From Saccharothrix sp. (GTDB lineage Bacteria; Actinomycetota; Actinomycetes; Mycobacteriales; Pseudonocardiaceae): 64,000 bases of DNA. A model generated the notes under the pieces. It was given only the letters and a program-made list of their open reading frames with translations. It was not told where the DNA came from and made no database searches. Numbering within the stretch: the first letter of the stretch is position 1; every line of letters starts with the position of its first letter. Position numbers and translations under genes: made by a program. This document shows positions 8,225 to 16,577 of this stretch, piece after piece. The stretch is from positions 124,001 through 188,000 of the forward strand of contig NZ_JAPSLK010000002.1 of the NCBI RefSeq assembly GCF_031180885.1, in the 5' to 3' direction.

Positions 8225-9124
8225 TCAGCGGCCGGCGCGGAAGACCATGGCGGCTCCCAGGGCTTCGCGGGCCGGGACGAACAGGTCGCCCTCGGACGTG
8301 CGGGCGACCGTGAAACCGTTGGTGCGCAACAAATCCTCGGTCTGACCGAGGTCGCTCACGGTCACCGCGCAGGCGGCGAGCCCGGGACGTGTCCGTTCGC
8401 CGGGCAGCAGGGCGTCCAGGTCGCTGGTCAGGGTGAGGCGCGCGCGGCCCAGGTCGAACACGCCGGAACGCGTGGCCGGGACGCCCAGGTAGGTGGCGTA
8501 GCGAGATTCGGCGGCGTCGAGGTCGTCCACGCACAGGACCGCTTCGGCCAGACCGGTCGCGCCGTTCGGGTGGTCCAGCACGCGGGCGTGTTGGAACTCC
8601 GGGTCAAGGTCCGCCACCACGCCGACCCGTCCCTCCGGCAAGTCGTCCAGTTCCAGGTAGCGCACGGTTTCCAGCCCGGTTTCCGTGGGCCGCTGCACCG
8701 TGTTGACACCGCCGTGGGGTACACCGCCGGCGGTGAGGCGGGCCGCGGTGGCGTCGATGTCTGGCGTCGAGAACATCAGGATGTGCAGGCCCTCGAACCG
8801 GTCGAGGTGCGCGGCCAGGCCGGCGGTGGTGGCGGTGATCCGTTCCAGCAGGACGGGCAGCACGTCCGACGGCGCCTGGAGCGGCACGAGCTTCGCGTCT
8901 GCGGGAACGCTGGCGGCGACCGGGGTCACCAGTTCCAGGAAGTCACTGGGGAAGTCCGCGTGGGTGTTGGCCGCGCCGAACGGCTCGGGGACCGCGCCCT
9001 CGCTCGGGGACAGCGCCGGGCAACTCGGCGGTGGCAGGGCGAAGCCGAGGCGGCGGTACAGGGTCATGGCCTGGGCGATGTCGCGCACGACGTGCCCCAC
9101 GTGGTGCAGGCTCGTGATCGTCAC
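8225..9124 (-). CDS. VOC/glyoxalase-family protein, two-domain
   Basis: 299 residues from the GTG of VTITSLHHVGHVVRD; a GTG three codons earlier is equally open. Two VOC modules: residues 1-150 begin TSLHHVGHVVRDIAQAMTLY, and the second starts near GLAEAVLCVDDLDAAESRYA. The second module resembles the glyoxalase-like domain found with extradiol dioxygenase folds. The product is a soluble metal-enzyme or binding protein of unknown substrate. It is probably monocistronic or follows the secreted protein gene 22 bp upstream on the same strand. Confidence 0.8.
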   Translation of the reverse strand: MTITSLHHVGHVVRDIAQAMTLYRRLGFALPPPSCPALSPSEGAVPEPFGAANTHADFPSDFLELVTPVAASVPADAKLVPLQAPSDVLPVLLERITATTAGLAAHLDRFEGLHILMFSTPDIDATAARLTAGGVPHGGVNTVQRPTETGLETVRYLELDDLPEGRVGVVADLDPEFQHARVLDHPNGATGLAEAVLCVDDLDAAESRYATYLGVPATRSGVFDLGRARLTLTSDLDALLPGERTRPGLAACAVTVSDLGQTEDLLRTNGFTVARTSEGDLFVPAREALGAAMVFRAGR

Positions 9125-9146
9125 GCCCGCCACGCTACGCGCGGGA

Positions 9147-10361
9147 TCAGCACGACTTCCGCAGCACGGTGCCGGACGTGCCCGACAGCGAGACGGCGGT
9201 GACCGGCACGTTGCGCTCGTCGGCGTAGGGCTCGCCCAACTCGATGCGCACCGGCGGCGACTTGGTCGGGTTGGCGTTGACGATCGCCGCGCCGCACGTG
9301 AAGTCGCGCCGGAAGACCTTGGGCGCGATCTCGCGGTACGGGTGCTCGGCGGTGCCGAGGTTCCAGTGGTACATGGGGTCGCGGGCGGTCGGGTCGCCGT
9401 AGTCGTCGGTCTTCTCGATCTCCGCGATGGCGGCCTTGTCGCCGACGACCAGGAAGTAGCTGGCCATCGCGTACCGCAGCGGCTGGTCGCGGGTGGGGCT
9501 GAAGTGCGGCTGCACCCACGTGATCTTGCCGCGCCGCTCGTTGGCCGCGATCTCGGCGACCTGGCGGCTCCAGCCCTGCTCGTAGTCGGGGAGCAGGTTG
9601 TCGTTGGAGAACGCGATCCACCACTCGTCGAAGCCGCCGTCGAGGTGTTCGGTGTAGGCGTCCCAGGCGCCGGTGTGCAGGCGGGCGTTGGACAGGTTGG
9701 CGACGGTCTTGAGCTTGGCCTCGGTGAACTTGGGGCGGGTGTTGGCCAGCATCTGCCGGTACGCGGTCTGGAACTCGGCGTCGGTCGGGTACTTCTTCGG
9801 GCAGACGCGCTCGTGGTAGGTGTCGCAGGCGAAGAGCGCGTTGTCCATGAACACGCCGTCGAAGCCGCCGGCCTTGGCGTCGGCGATCACGTTGTCGGCC
9901 CAGGTGTTCTGGTAGGCGGTGTTGCCGACGTCCATCTGCCAGTGGCCCGGGTAGCCGTCGTACTCCAGGCGCTTGCCCTTGTCGTTCTCCAGGAACCACT
10001 CGGGGTGGTCGCGGTCGGCGGCGCAGTAGCCGACGCCGGTGGGGAGGTGCTTGTCGTCCACGCCGTTGCGGCAGGCGTAGCTGCGGGTCGAGGAGAGGTC
10101 CTTGTAGACGAAGACCTGCACGTTCGGGTTGTAGCCCTTGACGCGGCGCGCGATGTCGCCTTCCCAGGCGTTGAGCACGATGTAGGCGTGCCGCCGGGCT
10201 TCGGCGGCCAACATCCACTCTGGGGTGGGGGTGCCGTTGAGGTGCAGCCAGAACGACTGCGCGTCCCCGACCCCGACGTAGGAACTGCCGGCGGTGGGCG
10301 TCACGAGCACAGCCGCAATCATGCCCACCAGACTTGCGATCCGCCCACCCCATCCGCTCAT
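9147..10361 (-). CDS. Secreted putative glycoside hydrolase (TIM barrel, GHL15-like)
   Basis: 404 residues with an RBS GAGGTG before the ATG. A signal peptide is visible (residues 1-25, MSGWGGRIASLVGMIAAVLV then small residues). The body looks like the hypothetical glycosyl hydrolase family GHL15, near GH114-type barrels: AYIVLNAWEGDIARRV, VQVFVYKDLSS, the aspartate-rich strand FDGVFMDNAL and FDEWWIAFSNDN. The DGVFMDN aspartates are the likely acid pair. Four or more cysteines suggest disulfides outside the cell. Substrate is unknown; an exported polysaccharide is plausible. It is divergent from the large STAND gene. Confidence 0.72.
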   Translation of the reverse strand: MSGWGGRIASLVGMIAAVLVTPTAGSSYVGVGDAQSFWLHLNGTPTPEWMLAAEARRHAYIVLNAWEGDIARRVKGYNPNVQVFVYKDLSSTRSYACRNGVDDKHLPTGVGYCAADRDHPEWFLENDKGKRLEYDGYPGHWQMDVGNTAYQNTWADNVIADAKAGGFDGVFMDNALFACDTYHERVCPKKYPTDAEFQTAYRQMLANTRPKFTEAKLKTVANLSNARLHTGAWDAYTEHLDGGFDEWWIAFSNDNLLPDYEQGWSRQVAEIAANERRGKITWVQPHFSPTRDQPLRYAMASYFLVVGDKAAIAEIEKTDDYGDPTARDPMYHWNLGTAEHPYREIAPKVFRRDFTCGAAIVNANPTKSPPVRIELGEPYADERNVPVTAVSLSGTSGTVLRKSC

Positions 10362-10621
10362 GGTTCACCTCGTCGCCCGTATGACACCGACACTCCACGT
10401 TCGAGTGACGGCCACAGTCACACTGCGTCCACTGTGGAGTGGTCTACCCCGCGGCGAGGCGGCGAAACGTCCCAGCGATCAGCCGACCCCCGGCCGCCGG
10501 ACGTCCAAAAATGTCCATACCAATTTCCACGCAAATCACTTCCGACTGACAGGTACTCACAAAACGCGAATTCTTGGCCGGAAATTCCACGTTTCACTCG
10601 TTTTGGCGCGAGCGCGTCGGC

Positions 10622-13600
10622 ATGATGTCCGGGGTGGAGGCACAACGACAGCGCGGACGGGCGGCGGTGCTCGGGTCGACGACCCCTCCCTCGACCGAGA
10701 ACTCCGTGTGGGGCCAGGTCAGGGGCAACGTCGTCCAGGCAGGCCACATCGAGCGGGTGGATCTGCGGACCAGCGCGCCGGTCCGCAGCCGGTACCACCT
10801 GCAAGTCCGCCGCATTGCGCCCCGAACGTTGATCGGCAGGTCCGCCGAACTCGACGAACTCACGGTTTTCTGCACATCCCCCGAACCATTCGCCTCCTAT
10901 TGGTGGTGGCGGGCGGACGCCTGGTCGGGCAAATCCGCCCTCATGTCGTGGTTCGCGCTGCACCCGCCCGCCGGCGTACGAGTGGTCTCGTTCTTCGTGA
11001 CCGCACGGCTGCACGGGCAGAACGACCGGTCGGCGTTCATCGACAACGTGATGGAGCAGTTGCTCGCCCTGCTCGGCGGGGACGTGCCGCAGTTCCTGGG
11101 TGAGTCCACTAGGGACGCTCACCTCCTGGGGCTGCTCGCCGACGCGGCCGAGGCCTGCCGGACCCGAGGCGAACGGTTGGTCCTCCTCGTGGACGGTCTC
11201 GACGAGGACCGCGGTGTCGACACCGGATCGGACGTGCACAGCATCGCGGCGCTGCTGCCCGCCGAGCCGCCGGCCGGGATGCGGATCGTCGTCGCCGGCC
11301 GCCCCAACCCGCCCATCCCGTCCGACGTCCCGCGCCACCACCCGCTCCGGCACGGCGCGGTCGTCAGGGACCTGACGCCTTCGCCCGAGGCGCACGCCGT
11401 CCGCACCGAGATGGAACGCGAACTCCGGAAACTCCTCCACGGCACACCGGCCGAGCAGGACCTCCTCGGTCTGGTGGCCGCCACCGGCGGTGGCCTGACC
11501 GCCGCGGACCTGGCCGCGCTCACCGATTTGTCGCGATGGCAGGTCCACGACCACCTGGCCACCGTGACCGGGCGCAGCTTCGCCCGTCGGGCATCGGGCC
11601 ACCAGTCCGGTGACACCGACGAGGTCTACGTCCTGGCGCACGAAGAACTCCAAGCCGCCGCGCTCGACATGCTCGGACCGCACCGGCTGGCCGGTTACCG
11701 GGAGCGCGTGCACAGGTGGGCCGATCACTACCGCGAGCTGCGGTGGCCACCGGAAACGCCGGAGTACCTGCTGCGCGGCTACTACCCGATGCTGGCGGCG
11801 GCGGGCGACCTGAGCCGCATGGTCGCCTGCGCGACCGACCCGGACCGGCACGACCGCATGCTGGACCTGTCCGGTGGTGACGCCGCGAGCCTGGCCGAGG
11901 TGACCACGGCGCAACACCTGCTGGTGTCGGCGGAAGAGCCGGAGGTCACCGAGATGGTGCGGCTCGCCGTGCACCGGGACCACCTCGTCGAGCGCAACAG
12001 CGGCGTCCCGGTCGACCTGCCCGCGGTCTGGGCCCGGATAGGGCACCCGAACCGCGCCGAGTCGATCGCCAACTCCATGCCGGACCTCGCGAAGCGGGCG
12101 GAAGCGCTCGCATCGGTGGCCGTCGCGAACCGCTCCCCCACCCTGCTGGACCACGCCGAGCAGGTCGCGCTGGCGGTCGGTGACCCGGCCCGCCGGGGCG
12201 GTGCGCTGGTCGCCGTCGCCCGCGCGTCCGCCGCGCTGGGTGAGGCGGAGCGTGCCGAGGCCGTCGCACGAGCCCTCGCCGACCCGGAGTTGCGGGCGAC
12301 CGCGTGGACCGGGATGGCCGCGGTGTCCGGACGTCCCGACTACCTCGACGCGGCGGAGGCCGCGGCGCGGACGCTGACCGATCACGCCGAGCAGGCGTGG
12401 TTGCTGTGCTCAGTGCTGATGACCGCGGCAGACCTCGGCGAGTGGCACAGGGCCGAGGCGATCGCCAGGTCGATCGTGAACCCCGTGTCGAGGAACGGCG
12501 CCCTGCTGTCCCTGGCGTCCGCCGCGGCCGCCCGTGCCACCGAGAACGCTTGTCACAGCACGGCATTGCTCTCCTACGCCGAGGTGATCGCACGGTCGGC
12601 CACGCCGTCCGCGGACCAGGTGGCGGCTTTCGCGTCGCTGGTCCGGGCGGCCGGCGCAGTCGGGGACCACGCCCGGGCCGCCCGCCTGGTCGACGCGGCG
12701 GAGCGGACCGCGCTGGGCATCGGCCACCCGACCGCGCGGGCGTGGGCGCTCACGTCCGCGGCCCGCTGCGCCGTCGCGGCGGGTGAAGACGGCCGTGCCC
12801 GAAGCCTGGTGCGGGAAGCGGAGGAGGTCGCGGTGACCATCGCCGCCCCCGTCGAGCGCGTCCGGGTGGCCGCGGCGGTGGCGGAGGTGACCGCGCACGT
12901 CGGCGAGCCGGCTCGGGCCGAAGCGCTCGTGCGTGCCGTCAACGACCCCGGAGTGCGGACGAAGGCGCTGGCCAGGGTGGTGCGTGTGGCCGCGGACGCC
13001 GGGGAGTTCGCCCGAGCCGAAATACTCGCGGGCACCATCGAGTCGGCCCGGGCTCGGGCGGACGCGTTGGCGATGCTCGTCCGGCAGGCCTGCGCGCGGG
13101 GTGACCTGCGCCGTGCCGAGGCGTTGGCCCGGTCCATCGACGACCCGGCCGAGCGCGCACGCGTGCTGACGTCGGTCGCCGGGGCGGCGGTCGAGATCGG
13201 TGCCGTAGATCGGGCGGTGGTTCTGCTGCGGCACGCGGAGATCGCGGCTCGGACGACCAGCGACTCGGCGGAGCGGGCGCGGGCGTTGACCCGGATCGTG
13301 GCGCTGGTGGCCACCTCGGACGACGCGGCCAGGACGGCGAGCGTCCTCGACCGGGTCGAGTCGTTGGCGCTGACGGTCGCGGGCGAGGCCGAGCGCGGGT
13401 GGGTGCAGGCGGCAGTGGCCGAAGCCGCCGCGGGCATCGGGCAGCTCTCGCGGGCGGAGAGCACCGCGGGTGCCATCTCCGACACCGCGGAACGGACTCG
13501 TGCCCTGGCGTCGGTCGGGCGTGCTGCCGCGCGGACCGGTGACCTCACGCGTGCCGAGAACATCGCGGAGGCGGTGCCGGAACTCGCGGAACGAGCGGCC

Positions 13601-14743
13601 GTGCTGGTCTCGGTCGCGCGAGCCGCCGCGGCGTCCGGGAACCCCGGGCGGGCGTCGAAAGCGCTGGGTACGTTGGCCGCGCTCGCCGACACCGCCTTCG
13701 ATCCCCAGCCGCGTGCGGTGGTGCTCGCCGCGCTGGCGGAAGCGGCGGCGGGCATCGGTGACTTCTTCGGCTTCCGCGCGGCGGTCGGTGAGATCACCGA
13801 GATCACTGGCCGGACCGCGCCGCTCGCCGTCCTCGTGCAGACGGCGGCGGAGGCCGGCCGGTTCGCCGACGCCGCGGGCATCGCGCGGTGCATCGCCGAC
13901 CCGGTCGACCAGGCGGACGCCCTGTGCTCCGTCGCCGCGACGGCTGCCCGGGCCGGCGCGTTCGCCGACGCCGTCGCGATCGGGCGGACCGTTCCCGGGC
14001 CGGTCCGGCAGACCCGGGCGCTGGCCGCGATCGTCCGGGCGACCGCGGGATCGGCGTTGGAGCGGCGCGGGGTCGAGTTGTTGGGGTACGCCGAGGCGAT
14101 CGCGCACGCCGTGGTCGACCCGACCGAGCGCGCGCTGGCGTTGGTCGCGGTGGTCGACGCTGCCGCCGGTCTCGGTCGGATCCGCCGGGCCGAGGAGATC
14201 ACCCGCGAGATCACCAAACCGTCCGAACAGGCGACCGCTCTGCTGACCGTGCTGCGGGCGGCGATCCGGGTCGGCGAACTCGACCGCGCGGAAGCCGTCG
14301 CGCGCGGCATGGCCGACCCGGCCGACCGCGCCTGGGCCCTCACCTCGGTCGCCGAAGCCACCGAGACCGCCGGACGGGCGTTCCTGTTGTTCGACGACGC
14401 CACCCGAGCCGCCGCAGAGATCACCAACCCGGCGGAACGCTCCCGCACGCTGACCTCGATCGCCCTCGCCATCCGCGACACCGCACCGGACCGCGCCGGC
14501 GAACTGCTCGACGAGGCCGAGGACATCGCCCGGTCGATCCGCGGCGCCGCGCTCCAGACTTCCGCCTACCAGGCACTGGCCGCCGACACCGACCCCGCTC
14601 GACGGGCCCGCGCGATCGTCCGCGTCTTCCTGGTGAACCGCTGGCACATCGCGCTCCAGGCGCTGGGCGACCTGCTGCCCGAAGCGTGCTCCCGGATCGC
14701 CGCCGAGTTGGCCGCCATCGGCGACTCCGCGCGGAGCAGGTGA
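10622..14743 (+). CDS. STAND-type NTPase with N-terminal amyloid-like motif and about 24 helical repeats
   Basis: 1373 residues from the ATG at 10622 (a TTG 16 codons earlier is open but unlikely). Residues 27-48 carry NSVWGQVRGNVVQAGHIERV, a G-x-V-x-G-x-VVQAG-x-I pattern like actinobacterial amyloid/RHIM-like signalling motifs (BASS3 type). Residues 60-250 are a P-loop NTPase: Walker A RADAWSGKSALM (about 98-109, first Gly replaced) and Walker B LVLLVDGLDED (about 188-198). From about 450 to the end come roughly 24 degenerate 33-40-residue helix pairs of the type AEAVARxIxDPxERAxALxSVA, a TPR/HEAT-like superhelix. Known STAND proteins oligomerise when the repeats sense a trigger, then recruit an effector. 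No effector with a matching motif is seen in the window. Confidence 0.85.
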   Translation: MMSGVEAQRQRGRAAVLGSTTPPSTENSVWGQVRGNVVQAGHIERVDLRTSAPVRSRYHLQVRRIAPRTLIGRSAELDELTVFCTSPEPFASYWWWRADAWSGKSALMSWFALHPPAGVRVVSFFVTARLHGQNDRSAFIDNVMEQLLALLGGDVPQFLGESTRDAHLLGLLADAAEACRTRGERLVLLVDGLDEDRGVDTGSDVHSIAALLPAEPPAGMRIVVAGRPNPPIPSDVPRHHPLRHGAVVRDLTPSPEAHAVRTEMERELRKLLHGTPAEQDLLGLVAATGGGLTAADLAALTDLSRWQVHDHLATVTGRSFARRASGHQSGDTDEVYVLAHEELQAAALDMLGPHRLAGYRERVHRWADHYRELRWPPETPEYLLRGYYPMLAAAGDLSRMVACATDPDRHDRMLDLSGGDAASLAEVTTAQHLLVSAEEPEVTEMVRLAVHRDHLVERNSGVPVDLPAVWARIGHPNRAESIANSMPDLAKRAEALASVAVANRSPTLLDHAEQVALAVGDPARRGGALVAVARASAALGEAERAEAVARALADPELRATAWTGMAAVSGRPDYLDAAEAAARTLTDHAEQAWLLCSVLMTAADLGEWHRAEAIARSIVNPVSRNGALLSLASAAAARATENACHSTALLSYAEVIARSATPSADQVAAFASLVRAAGAVGDHARAARLVDAAERTALGIGHPTARAWALTSAARCAVAAGEDGRARSLVREAEEVAVTIAAPVERVRVAAAVAEVTAHVGEPARAEALVRAVNDPGVRTKALARVVRVAADAGEFARAEILAGTIESARARADALAMLVRQACARGDLRRAEALARSIDDPAERARVLTSVAGAAVEIGAVDRAVVLLRHAEIAARTTSDSAERARALTRIVALVATSDDAARTASVLDRVESLALTVAGEAERGWVQAAVAEAAAGIGQLSRAESTAGAISDTAERTRALASVGRAAARTGDLTRAENIAEAVPELAERAAVLVSVARAAAASGNPGRASKALGTLAALADTAFDPQPRAVVLAALAEAAAGIGDFFGFRAAVGEITEITGRTAPLAVLVQTAAEAGRFADAAGIARCIADPVDQADALCSVAATAARAGAFADAVAIGRTVPGPVRQTRALAAIVRATAGSALERRGVELLGYAEAIAHAVVDPTERALALVAVVDAAAGLGRIRRAEEITREITKPSEQATALLTVLRAAIRVGELDRAEAVARGMADPADRAWALTSVAEATETAGRAFLLFDDATRAAAEITNPAERSRTLTSIALAIRDTAPDRAGELLDEAEDIARSIRGAALQTSAYQALAADTDPARRARAIVRVFLVNRWHIALQALGDLLPEACSRIAAELAAIGDSARSR

Positions 14744-14759
14744 CGCGTCCAGGTGTTGA

Positions 14760-16577
14760 TCAGCCGACCACCTCCAACCAGGCCTGACGGGCGACGGCGC
14801 GGGTGAACTCGCGGACGTGGACGCCGGCTCGGAGCCAGGCGGTGGGGAAGGCTTCGGTGTTGTCCTGGACGGCTCGGCCGAAGGCGTCTCGTTCGCGGTC
14901 TCGGGAGGTGGTGGCGAGGTCGGTGAGGAGGGCGGCGGTGGTGGTGAGGCCGGTGCCGGCCAAGGACTTCGCTGCTCTGGCGGTGGAAGGTGGGGTGGCG
15001 GCTGGGCGGCCGCCGAGGGTGATGCGGTGGAGGACGTTCGAGAGCGGGTGCAGAGGGGTGGGGATGTGGTGTGGGAGGGGGTTGAGGGTGGGGGTGGGGG
15101 TGAGGGGGTGGTTCAGGTGGCTTGGTTGTAGGTGGTCCAGGGAGAGGTCGGCGTGGTTGTTGAGATCTGTGGGGAGCGTTAGGGCGCCGGAGACGGCCAG
15201 GGCGGTGGCGGTGCCGGGGGTGTCGAGGGTGGGGCGGGCGATGACGCGGAGGGGGAGGCCGGGGGCCTTGGCGAGGACGCGGAGGTTTTCCCTGGTGGTG
15301 TCGTCGTCGCCGGTCAGGTCGAGGGTGCCGTGAGCGGTCTTGAGGCGCAGGGCGTGGGCGGCTGGGCCTTCTACGGTGCCCTCGGCGAACAGGAGGGTTG
15401 GCGGGCGGTGGGTTTCCGGGAGGGACAGGGCGGCGAAGGCGGCGGTGATCTGGTCGGCCAGGGGCCGGGACCAGAGGGTGGTCAGGGGTGGGGCGTCCCA
15501 GGTGGCGCCGGAGGCTGCTACGGCGCGGACCTGTTTGCCGGCGCCCAGGCGGTGGTCGGCGGAGGCGGTGCCGCCGGACAGGAGCAGGCCCGCCCGGCCC
15601 AGGGCGCGGTGGGTGAGGCCGGATTCGCCGATCGCGACCGGGCCGTTGGCGGCGGCGGACACGCGTTCTTGGCCGCCGGGGAGGATCGACGGGACGGTCC
15701 ACAGGGTGCCGGTGTCGTCCACCAGGTGGGTGACGACGCCGCCGTAGCCCGATGTGGTGACGACGGCTTCGGTGCACAGCCCGTACAGGCGCAGCGAACC
15801 GATGGGGCGGTACTCGCGTCTGGCGGTGCCGCGCAGGGCGGTGGTGGCGGTGGGCGTGGTGCGGAGGTCGTGGCAGAGCAGCATCAGGTCGACGAGTTCG
15901 GCGGCGAGGATCTCGCGGTCGAAGGAGGAGTCGCCGGATTGGCAGGCCGCCAGGGCGGCTGCGATGCGCAGGCCGGTGGCGGAGGCGCGGTGCAGGCCGG
16001 CTACCCGGGCGGTGTGCACGGCTCGCAGCAGTTCGGCTCGGACGACCGCGCCGCTGCCGGTCGCGCCGGCCCGCAGGATCGTCGAGCAGGCTTCCCACAG
16101 CGATGTCGCGGCGGCACGTTCGGCGGGGCCCACTTCGACCGGGGTTTCCGGGGCCAGGCTGGTCACCACGACGGGAGGGCCTGCGGCGGCATCGGGTTGA
16201 GCGGGTGAAGTGGGCGCGGAGTCGGGTGGAGTTTCGGTGGGATCAGGCGAGAGGTCGGCGGTATCGGCGGCAGGGTCTTCCGAATCCAGGGCGGAGTCGT
16301 GGATCGGGGCGGCGGAGACGGCAATGCCTCGGTGGAGGCATTTGGGGGCCAGTAGGCAGCTGCACGTGAGGTCGGTTGCGTCGGTGAGGACGCCGTCGTG
16401 CAGGGTCCAGGTGAGGGTGGTTTCGGGGTCCAGTTCGGCGCGGGCCTGCTCGGGGGTTGTCGTGATCTCCCAGGTCGACGCGCGGTCCAGGGAGGTGTCG
16501 ACGCGTTTGCGCAGGCGGGGCGGGAGGGTGTCCAGGACGTCGGCCACCACCGCGGGGGCCACCGGGGGCAGGGTCAC
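14760..16577 (-). CDS. SWIM zinc-finger protein (YehQ-like)
   Basis: 605 residues; its ATG overlaps the stop of the DUF5682-VWA gene (ATGA). The SWIM motif C-x-C-x5-C-x-H sits at Cys72, Cys74, Cys80, His82 (CSCLLAPKCLH). The rest is a large mixed alpha/beta region with no motif I recognise. SWIM fingers bind DNA or protein. As the last gene of the five-gene operon, after MoxR and VWA genes, it corresponds to YehQ of the E. coli yeh cluster by domain and place. Function is uncharacterised. It converges on the STAND gene with 16 bp between. Confidence 0.83.
   Translation of the reverse strand: MTLPPVAPAVVADVLDTLPPRLRKRVDTSLDRASTWEITTTPEQARAELDPETTLTWTLHDGVLTDATDLTCSCLLAPKCLHRGIAVSAAPIHDSALDSEDPAADTADLSPDPTETPPDSAPTSPAQPDAAAGPPVVVTSLAPETPVEVGPAERAAATSLWEACSTILRAGATGSGAVVRAELLRAVHTARVAGLHRASATGLRIAAALAACQSGDSSFDREILAAELVDLMLLCHDLRTTPTATTALRGTARREYRPIGSLRLYGLCTEAVVTTSGYGGVVTHLVDDTGTLWTVPSILPGGQERVSAAANGPVAIGESGLTHRALGRAGLLLSGGTASADHRLGAGKQVRAVAASGATWDAPPLTTLWSRPLADQITAAFAALSLPETHRPPTLLFAEGTVEGPAAHALRLKTAHGTLDLTGDDDTTRENLRVLAKAPGLPLRVIARPTLDTPGTATALAVSGALTLPTDLNNHADLSLDHLQPSHLNHPLTPTPTLNPLPHHIPTPLHPLSNVLHRITLGGRPAATPPSTARAAKSLAGTGLTTTAALLTDLATTSRDRERDAFGRAVQDNTEAFPTAWLRAGVHVREFTRAVARQAWLEVVG

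Noticed and set aside
5544..8534. 996-codon open frame on the minus strand
   Set aside because: Antisense shadow of the GT-C-like gene: Arg/His/Pro/Gln-rich, no domain, runs across gene boundaries. High-GC codon bias keeps opposite frames open.
10362..10621. Promoters in the gap between the secreted hydrolase and the STAND gene
   Set aside because: The gap is less GC-rich and must hold divergent promoters, but no convincing -35/-10 pair or operator stood out beyond a short TCCACTGTGGA palindrome.
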